Assembly: GCF_022354825.1 (NCBI RefSeq)
Contig: NZ_CP031168.1
Coordinates: forward strand, 7,069,501-7,133,500
Length of the DNA stretch: 64,000 nt
Direction of reading: 5' to 3'
Source of the DNA: Paenibacillus sp. H1-7
Lineage (GTDB): Bacteria; Bacillota; Bacilli; Paenibacillales; NBRC-103111
The first letter of the stretch is position 1; each line of letters starts with the position of its first letter. A model generated the notes under the pieces. The model was not told the DNA's origin. It did not search any database and was given only the letters and a program-made list of their open reading frames with translations. Positions 58,796 to 64,000 of the stretch are shown piece by piece. The translations under genes were made by a program, and so were the position numbers.

Positions 58796-60079
58796 CTAGC
58801 AAAGCCTGCGGAACACTTGATGAATAGCTTCCTCCAGAGCGACGACCGCTTCCGTCATTTCGTCCATATCTTTCAGCCGAACCTTGCCTGCCGCTGCTTC
58901 GTCTTCGCCAATCAGAACGACGTAGCGAATGCGGTTGGACGCCGCAGAGGCGAGCGATTTTTTCAGCTTCCGCTTACTCGTGTCCAAGCTTGTACGGATA
59001 CCGCTGGCACGCAGCTCGGCGGCGGCTTTCAGTGATTCCGGATTCGTTTCCCCGATAGGGATAACCGTGACGCAAGCCCCTGCAGCTTCAATGGGGCGAG
59101 TTTGCAGCATTTCCATTATCGATTCCATACCGAAGGAGATGCCAACCGTCGGATAGTCGACGTCCTCCCTGCCAACCAACTGCCCAATGATTGCGTCATA
59201 CCGCCCGCCTGCGCCCAAGCTGGAGCCGAAGGACCCGCTTGCATCGAAGATTTCGTACACCGTTCCAGTGTAGAAAGACAGTCCCCGCGACAAATACGGG
59301 TCAAACCGGCATACAGCATCCAGCCCCAGCCTTTCCATCAGCTTCTGGAGATCCGAAACCTCCAACGCGCCTTGAGAATCCCCGATGCCATATCGGTCGG
59401 CTATTTGCTCGAAGGTCGGGTCAGCCATCGTGATCAGTTCGCCGATTCCTCTGATGGCTTCATCTTGTAGCCCTTTGCTGCCGAGTTCCTTGACGACCTC
59501 CTCCTTGCCTATTTTCGCTATCTTATCAAGCGTCAGCATGACGGACTGCGTATCTTCCGGCCGTACCCCGACGGCTTCGAGCACCTCTCCCAAAAAACGC
59601 CGGTTGTTCCACCGGATCAATACAGGAATATCGAGCCTGCGGAAAACTTCAACCGCCAGCTGCATCAGCTCGGCTTCCGCTTCCGGGCCTTTGGTGCCGA
59701 CAATATCCGCATCGCACTGTAGAAATTCCCTCAGCCTGCCGCGCTTCACCGGCCCGTCCCGGAACACTTTTCCTATTTCATACCGTTTGTAAGGAAACTC
59801 GATGCCCGGATTCAAAGCGATGACCTTGGCAAAAGGAATCGTCAGGTCGTACCGCAGACCCAGGCTGCGTTTTCCTTGATCGCTTAGCTGGTACATTTCC
59901 TTCAATATTTCATCGCCGCCTGCATATTTGGATGTCAGCAGCTCCAGCTCGTTCAACACCGTAGACTCCATACCGTCAAAATCATACAGCTCAAATACTT
60001 CTTGAAGTGTGGACTGCACCTTTTTTCTAAGCGCCTGTTCTTTTCCGAAAAAATCGTACGTTCCTTTCACATTTTGCAT
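58796..60079 (-). CDS. hisS: Histidyl-tRNA synthetase
   Basis: 427 residues from ATG at 60079, 9 bases after AAAGGG; the ATG at 60088 touches the ribosome site. Class II motifs: motif 1 near the N-terminal VKGTYDFF, motif 2 FRDGPVKRGRLREFLQCDADIVG near residues 106-128, histidine-site LSRGLSFYTGTVYEIF near 262-277 and motif 3 YPTVGISFGMESI near 310. The C-terminal anticodon domain is TVIPIGETNPES to the end. It charges tRNA-His. The T-box leader at 60193-60392 ties its level to uncharged tRNA-His. May be a second copy, as many Bacilli have a T-box hisS with aspS elsewhere. Confidence 0.94.
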   Translation of the reverse strand: MQNVKGTYDFFGKEQALRKKVQSTLQEVFELYDFDGMESTVLNELELLTSKYAGGDEILKEMYQLSDQGKRSLGLRYDLTIPFAKVIALNPGIEFPYKRYEIGKVFRDGPVKRGRLREFLQCDADIVGTKGPEAEAELMQLAVEVFRRLDIPVLIRWNNRRFLGEVLEAVGVRPEDTQSVMLTLDKIAKIGKEEVVKELGSKGLQDEAIRGIGELITMADPTFEQIADRYGIGDSQGALEVSDLQKLMERLGLDAVCRFDPYLSRGLSFYTGTVYEIFDASGSFGSSLGAGGRYDAIIGQLVGREDVDYPTVGISFGMESIMEMLQTRPIEAAGACVTVIPIGETNPESLKAAAELRASGIRTSLDTSKRKLKKSLASAASNRIRYVVLIGEDEAAAGKVRLKDMDEMTEAVVALEEAIHQVFRRLC

Positions 60080-60192
60080 CGTCAGCATCCCTTTCTTTAG
60101 TTCGGTGTGATAATCGAAGCAAGGCCATTGCTACCTCCGACTGGACCTCTCCAGCCTGATCGCTTTGCTTGAATGCTTTTTGTGAACTTCCA

Positions 60193-60234
60193 GGAAAATA
60201 AAAAACGCGCCGGACCTCTTGGTCCTGCGCGTTT
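60193..60234 (-). terminator. T-box regulated terminator before hisS
   Basis: AACGCGC and GCGCGTT arms with an inner GGACC/GGTCC stem, followed by TTTTTTATTTT on the minus strand. It competes with the antiterminator that starts at 60281. Confidence 0.9.
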
Positions 60235-60392
60235 TACTATGCCGCAGGGAGGCCAACGCGAGAAGCGTTAGCCCACCCTGTTAATCGATACAGGTGTGTG
60301 CTAACGCTGCTTGTAATGATGAAGTTGTTTGAACCTGAATGTATTCGCCGTATTCATGGGTCTCGGGCTCCTTCAATCATTTTGGTTTCATC
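60235..60392 (-). ncRNA. T-box riboswitch controlling hisS
   Basis: Minus-strand RNA. A stem I base forms from GATGAA (60392) and TTCATC (60316). Then the antiterminator: AACAGGGTGGGCTAACGC (60282-60265) pairs with GCGTTGGCCTCCCTG (60260-60246). AGGGTGG is the T-box core and the following base gives TGGG, which matches the CCCA 3' end of tRNA-His, whose discriminator base is C, unlike most tRNAs. A short stem I (about 75 bases) is unusual. The specifier codon is not certain; CAT at 60341-60339 is a candidate. Confidence 0.8.
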
Positions 60393-60421
60393 ATAGTAAC
60401 AAATCGGCCCGAAACTTGCAA
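60393..60421 (-). promoter_or_regulatory. Promoter of the T-box-hisS transcript
   Basis: TTGCAA, a 17-base spacer and TACTAT on the minus strand, placing the first base near 60386 at the foot of stem I. Confidence 0.7.
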
Positions 60422-60521
60422 GCTGTTTTCATAAGAACGGCGTCCGCAATTTTTTTCGGTAAATGGCTACAAGCCTCGTGGTGAGCAAACTATCGGTTAC
60501 TTCAGGGATGAGCGGCCTTAA

Positions 60522-60542
60522 AGTTTTGCTTTTAGCAAAACT
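60522..60542. repeat. Perfect 21-bp palindrome
   Basis: AGTTTTGCT-TTT-AGCAAAACT in a gene-free stretch (60422-60714) between divergent hisS and dehydrogenase genes. It may be a dispersed repeat or an operator; nothing else in the stretch looks like a gene. Confidence 0.7.
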
Positions 60543-60645
60543 CGCTTCGTAAGCATCATAGTTTTTATCGCCCTCCAACCGGAAAGTTCTTCGATACGCT
60601 TAACCGCTTTACCGGACTTAAACTATCCAATGTGGTAAAATAGAC

Positions 60646-60668
60646 AAGACGGATCGAACCGTCTTTTT
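60646..60668 (+). terminator. Terminator-like hairpin before the dehydrogenase gene
   Basis: AAGACGG-ATCGAA-CCGTCTT followed by TTT, 47 bases before the start codon and with no gene upstream on this strand. It may attenuate the dehydrogenase transcript, or end an unseen RNA. Confidence 0.6.
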
Positions 60669-60714
60669 CCAAGGCAATTTATATTTCTTACATAGGTATT
60701 GGAGGGATACGATC

Positions 60715-61608
60715 GTGAACATCGGATTTATCGGACTCGGAACGATGGGTAAACCTATGGCGGGCCATCTCGCCAAAGCAGGGCACACCTTGTATATTTA
60801 CAATCGGACGCCTGGCAAAACGAACGACTGGAATGACCAATCCTCCGTCGTCGTTGTCTCTTCGCCGGCTGAAGCAGCCGCCAAATCGGAGCTGCTGTTC
60901 ACCATGCTGTCGGACGACCGCGCAGTGGAGCAGGTCTACTTCGGAGACAACGGCATCTTGTCCGGCTGCCAAACTAGCGGCGAGCTGCCGCTCCGCCTCG
61001 TCGTCGACTGCAGCACGATTGACCCGAACGTCAGCATACGCACGGCCGAAGCGCTGGAGAAGCTCGGCATCGACAAGCTGGACGCTCCGGTCACCGGCAG
61101 TAAGCCGCAAGCGGAGCAAGGCATTCTCACGTTTATCGTCGGCGGTAAACGCGAAGTATTCGAGCGAACCGAGCCGATCCTGCTGCTGATGGGCAAAAAA
61201 GCCGTCTATATGGGAGGCCATGGTGCAGGCTCCATTGCGAAGCTGGCCAATAACATGATGGTCGCTACGCATCTGGTTGCGCTGTCCGAGAGCCTTGCCA
61301 TGCTGCGCAAAGCCGGTCTGGATCCCGCTGCCTTCCTGGATGTCGTAGCCGGAGGCGGAGCGCGTAGCGGAATGGCCGAAATGAAAGGGCCTAAAATACT
61401 GGAAAACGACTACTCGCCGCAATTTATGACGGCTTTGATGCATAAGGACCTGGGATTGGCCGCCAAGCTTTCGGATTCGCTCAGCCTGCCGGTTCCCGTC
61501 GCCGCCGTCGTCAAGCAGCTGTATCAAACGGCATGCAACAACGGATTGGGCGAAGAGGATATGAGTGCGATTTTTAAATATTACGAGCAAAGCGCCAATT
61601 TAAAATAA
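60715..61608 (+). CDS. Beta-hydroxyacid dehydrogenase (3-hydroxyisobutyrate dehydrogenase family)
   Basis: 297 residues from GTG at 60715, 8 bases after GGAGGG. NIGFIGLGTMGKPMAGHLAKAGH (GxGxxG) is the NAD(P) site; LVVDCSTIDPNVS and DAPVTGSKPQAEQG are the substrate motifs (D-x-P-V-S/T-G); the catalytic Lys is in AGSIAKLANNMM near residue 171. Oxidises a 3-hydroxyacid such as 3-hydroxyisobutyrate or tartronate semialdehyde; substrate open. Cytoplasmic. Monocistronic, with a strong terminator. Confidence 0.93.
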   Translation: MNIGFIGLGTMGKPMAGHLAKAGHTLYIYNRTPGKTNDWNDQSSVVVVSSPAEAAAKSELLFTMLSDDRAVEQVYFGDNGILSGCQTSGELPLRLVVDCSTIDPNVSIRTAEALEKLGIDKLDAPVTGSKPQAEQGILTFIVGGKREVFERTEPILLLMGKKAVYMGGHGAGSIAKLANNMMVATHLVALSESLAMLRKAGLDPAAFLDVVAGGGARSGMAEMKGPKILENDYSPQFMTALMHKDLGLAAKLSDSLSLPVPVAAVVKQLYQTACNNGLGEEDMSAIFKYYEQSANLK

Positions 61609-61625
61609 GCAGCACGATGCCGTAA

Positions 61626-61667
61626 GAGGGGCTCCCTTTATGCCGGGCGGGAGCCTCTTTTTTTTAT
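61626..61667 (+). terminator. Terminator of the dehydrogenase gene
   Basis: AGAGGGGCTCCC and GGGAGCCTCT arms (one bulge), then eight T. Confidence 0.9.
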
Positions 61668-61710
61668 TTTCTGCATAAAATAAACGAAAACCCCCTAAGC
61701 ATTCCTTTAC

Positions 61711-61722
61711 TGGAATATTCCA
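61711..61722. promoter_or_regulatory. Palindrome upstream of the second ArsR gene
   Basis: TGGAATATTCCA, perfect 12-base palindrome 35 bases before the start codon, in the promoter; a probable autoregulatory operator. Confidence 0.6.
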
Positions 61723-61757
61723 TTTGGTATATATTGTTCATAAAGGGGATACATGAT

Positions 61758-62096
61758 ATGGGCATGAATATGACAACTTTGCTTGCGCTTGCCGAGCCCA
61801 ACCGGTATCACATTGTCGAGCTATTGCGTGACGGTCCTCTAACCGTTGGTGAAATCGCCGAACAGCTTGAGGTTCGCCAGCCGCAGGTCTCCAAGCACCT
61901 TCGGGTGCTAAGCGACTCGGGCATCGTCGAGGTGCAGCCAAGCGCCAACCGGCGTATTTACAAGCTTCGACCGGAGCCCTTCAAAGAGCTTGACGAGTGG
62001 ATCGAGTCCTATCGGTCCATCTGGGAAGACAGATTCGATCGTTTGGACGCTTATTTGCAGCAGCTTCAGGCTGATAATGACAAGAAGAAGGAATAA
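61758..62096 (+). CDS. ArsR-family regulator (SdpR-like)
   Basis: 112 residues from ATG at 61758, 8 bases after AAAGGGGA. TTLLALAEPNRYHIVELLRDGPLTVGEIAEQLEVRQPQVSKHLRVLSDSGIVEVQPSANRRIYKLRPEPFKELDEWIE in pieces is the winged HTH of the group that regulates SRPBCC (AHSA1) genes. No Cys is present, so no metal sensing. The usual partner gene does not follow: the next 450 bases hold no recognisable reading frame. Confidence 0.9.
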   Translation: MGMNMTTLLALAEPNRYHIVELLRDGPLTVGEIAEQLEVRQPQVSKHLRVLSDSGIVEVQPSANRRIYKLRPEPFKELDEWIESYRSIWEDRFDRLDAYLQQLQADNDKKKE

Positions 62097-62549
62097 CCTG
62101 CAGCAAGCCTAAGCTTGCGAGCTTGAAGATGATCGGCTGTCTTCTGCACAATGCGGCACGCCAATGGATTCGGGGGCACATGGCAAGACGAAGTGAATGA
62201 ACAGCGCGCTTTAGCGCAGATCAGGGAAACCGATCAATTAGGATCGACTCGGGATTGCTTCCAACATTACCGCAATTCGGGATGTCCGGCCGCGTACTTG
62301 TAGCAAGTACAGCAAAGCCCTGCTGAACATCGGACGTTCGCCGAGTGAACTAGGCTGCCGCTGCTGCAACGGCGGTCTTATTTCGTCTGCATGGCTTCTC
62401 CGTCCGGACTCACTCTCGACTAAAACCGGGATAAATTATGCAGGCGACTCCGCCCATTCTTTATAAACGGGCTCCACCAAGGTATATCCGTCTGAAACGT
62501 TGCCGAAGCTGAAGCGTATGGTATGTAAAAGAAAAAGAGGTGACTGCAT
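62097..62549. other. Gene-free stretch after the second ArsR gene
   Basis: I see no recognisable gene. A palindrome GTACTTG-TAG-CAAGTAC lies at 62294-62310. A plus-strand frame from ATG at 62152 is open for about 49 codons but has no ribosome site. The expected SRPBCC partner of the ArsR gene may have been lost here. Confidence 0.5.
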
Positions 62550-62738
62550 ATGTATTTGCTCGCGATATTGCTTCCTCCCGTAGCGGTTCTGTTTAGCGGC
62601 AAGCCGTTCCAGGCTTTTCTCAATCTGATACTGACACTGTGCTTCTGGCTTCCGGGAGCCATTCACGCTTGTATGGTCGTTCACGAGAGAAAGCAGGATA
62701 AGCGTATGGAAAAAATGGCCCGCTACATGCATCGTTAA
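62550..62738 (+). CDS. Pmp3/YqaE-family small membrane protein
   Basis: 62 residues: MYLLAILLPPVAVLFSGKPFQAFLNLILTLCFWLPGAIHACMVV in pieces is the two-helix Pmp3 pattern (LPPVAV..G; NxxLT; PGxIHA). AGAGGTGA lies 8 bases upstream. This family is linked to membrane potential and salt stress in yeast and plants; in bacteria its role is undefined. The basic tail HERKQDKRMEKMARYMHR should face the cytoplasm. Confidence 0.88.
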   Translation: MYLLAILLPPVAVLFSGKPFQAFLNLILTLCFWLPGAIHACMVVHERKQDKRMEKMARYMHR

Positions 62739-62789
62739 CCCGGTGACCACCGTGACTATGCGTAGCAGAAAACATGTCCGCGAAGCCCA

Positions 62790-62840
62790 AAAACCGCCCT
62801 TTTTATGACGATAACGTCGTCACAAAAGGGCGGTTTGATT
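62790..62840. terminator. Bidirectional terminator between Pmp3 and MFS genes
   Basis: AAACCGCCCTTTT and AAAAGGGCGGTTT arms with an inner TGACG/CGTCG stem; T-rich on both sides. Confidence 0.92.
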
Positions 62841-62945
62841 TTATTATGGCATTAATCGGATTGTGGTAGCGATCCGGTCCTATGCGTTGATCGTGATGAC
62901 AATCGAGAAGGAGTTTTGTGTCATAAAACGCGCATGGAACCAAAT

Positions 62946-64000
62946 TTATGCGTTCATCGTATACGAAGCCGCGGGTTTCTTCCGCCGGATCATGACAACG
63001 TAGCACAGCATGGCTGCAATATCCGCCGCGGCTATAACAATGCCCATCGGCACGGCCGTCTCGCCGCCGCCGAGACCAACGAGCGGAGCGACAACGCCGC
63101 CCGAGATGAACGACAGAAGCCCGAGCAGCGCCGAGGCGCTTCCTGCGGCTTGCGCCTGGTTTTGCATGGCCAAGGCGAACGAGGTCGAGCTGACGATGCC
63201 GACGCTGGAGACGACGAAGAACAGCGGCAGCAATATCGCGTACAGCCCCGCGCCGGCCAAAATCATCGCGAGCAGCGTCACGCCGCCGACAGCAGCGATG
63301 ACGAGTCCGCTGACGAGCAGCCGGGCCTCGCCTACTTTGCCTGCCAATCGGCCTGTAATTTGGCCGGCAATAATGATGCCGAGACCGTTAATGGCAAAAA
63401 ATACGCTGTACATTTGCGGCGAAGCTCCGAAAATATTTTGAATGACGAACGGGGAGCCGGATATATACGCGAACATCGCGGCGATGACGAAGCCTTGCGA
63501 CAGTGCGTAGCCCATAAAAGTCCGGTCGCCGAGCAGATTGCGAAACGTCGACAGCGTGTTGCCGATGCCGCCCTTGGAGCGGCGCTCCAACGGCAGCGTT
63601 TCAGGCAGGGCGAGCCATACCGCCGCCAGCATAAGGACGCCGAACAGGCACAGCACGACGAACACGCCCGGCCAGGCCGTTATCCGCAGCAGCTGCCCTC
63701 CGGCGATCGGAGCGAAGATCGGAGCGACTCCGTTGACGAGCATGAGCAGCGTAAAAAACCTCGTCAGCTCCGTGCCCGAATACATATCTCGGACGATCGC
63801 CCGAGAAATCACGATCCCTGCGGCTCCGGCGACGCCTTGAATGAACCGCAGGGCAATAAGGGCCCAGATCGACGGGCTGAACGCACATAAGAGCGACGCG
63901 ATCATGTAGACGAACAGCCCGACCATCAGCGGCTTTCTGCGTCCTCGCACGTCGCTGAGAGGACCGGCGAGCAATTGCCCGAGCGACAGTCCGAGCAAGC
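62946..64000 (-). CDS. Bcr/CflA-type MFS multidrug transporter (3' part)
   Basis: At least 350 residues; the N-terminus lies beyond the right edge. The visible start is LGLSLGQLLAGPLSDVRGRRKPLMVGLF, which is motif A of DHA1 pumps in the loop between helices 2 and 3, so roughly the first 55 residues are missing. ALRFIQGVAGAAGIVISRAIVRDMYSG and PAGGQLL-like helix 4-5 features mark the Bcr/CflA subfamily (bicyclomycin/chloramphenicol-type efflux). Ends in basic MIRRKKPAASYTMNA. Confidence 0.9.
   Translation of the reverse strand, partial: LLGLSLGQLLAGPLSDVRGRRKPLMVGLFVYMIASLLCAFSPSIWALIALRFIQGVAGAAGIVISRAIVRDMYSGTELTRFFTLLMLVNGVAPIFAPIAGGQLLRITAWPGVFVVLCLFGVLMLAAVWLALPETLPLERRSKGGIGNTLSTFRNLLGDRTFMGYALSQGFVIAAMFAYISGSPFVIQNIFGASPQMYSVFFAINGLGIIIAGQITGRLAGKVGEARLLVSGLVIAAVGGVTLLAMILAGAGLYAILLPLFFVVSSVGIVSSTSFALAMQNQAQAAGSASALLGLLSFISGGVVAPLVGLGGGETAVPMGIVIAAADIAAMLCYVVMIRRKKPAASYTMNA

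Noticed and set aside
62152..62300. 49-codon plus-strand frame after the ArsR gene
   Set aside because: No ribosome site and no similarity that I recognise.

Overview
The window reads as chromosomal DNA from an endospore-forming Firmicute, most likely Paenibacillus or a close relative. The grounds are two complete gerA-type germinant-receptor operons, strong AGGAGG-type ribosome sites with many GTG and TTG starts, a T-box leader on hisS, several solute-binding lipoproteins, a huge secreted polysaccharide lyase, and a MhqR quinone regulon. The genus is inferred; no rRNA or tRNA gene is visible.

Layout. 1-8 kb: cut solute-binding lipoprotein, SwrC-like RND pump, decayed AraC regulator, methyltransferase, ANT(6)-like adenylyltransferase, pentapeptide protein, peptidase E, glutathione peroxidase. 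8-14 kb: small-molecule and detoxification enzymes, AraC regulator, an SDR gene broken by one missing base, LLM monooxygenase, Cys-rich pentapeptide-repeat protein. 14-18.2 kb: first ger operon (A-C-small-B). 18.3-26 kb: imperfect-palindrome repeats, SnoaL pair, FMN reductase divergent from an ArsR-SRPBCC fusion across three palindromes, GntR regulator, and a YciI-ECF42 sigma cassette. 26.4-32.5 kb: solute-binding protein and 1527-residue heparinase II/III-type lyase with a hairpin and cre-like site in its leader. 32.9-34.5 kb: DJ-1/PfpI gene behind a ZTP-type riboswitch, then a tiny secreted peptide gene. 34.7-39.8 kb: four-gene operon (PhnP-like hydrolase, MBL lipoprotein, solute-binding protein, PHP phosphatase) divergent from an AraC regulator. 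39.8-42.2 kb: TetR and FAD monooxygenase with twin operators. 42.2-45.7 kb: mhq-type cluster with two identical operators. 45.8-49.7 kb: second ger operon (A-C-B-small). 49.8-57.3 kb: YdjM-type membrane hydrolase, FAD monooxygenase, Ham1 pyrophosphatase, a 47-residue gene, orphan ParB, ArsR-MFS pair with matching operators, GNAT, YbaK. 57.5-58.2 kb: an array of fourteen 27-bp palindromic repeats. 58.3-64 kb: frameshifted small anchored protein, T-box-hisS, beta-hydroxyacid dehydrogenase, ArsR, Pmp3-family peptide, Bcr/CflA-type MFS transporter cut by the window end.

Themes. The window is a patchwork of short, self-regulated accessory units (regulator plus target plus visible operator) for xenobiotic, quinone and redox stress, set among sporulation genes and polysaccharide foraging. 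Three solute-binding lipoproteins occur with no ABC permease or ATPase gene. Four genes are broken (AraC, SDR, small DUF-like protein, anchored protein) and one ger lipoprotein has a start anomaly. Three of the lesions are small frameshifts next to short A/T-rich stretches, so either recent decay or consensus errors should be considered. The least explained structures are the 57.5-58.2 kb array, the riboswitch-controlled DJ-1 gene and the 56-residue secreted peptide.
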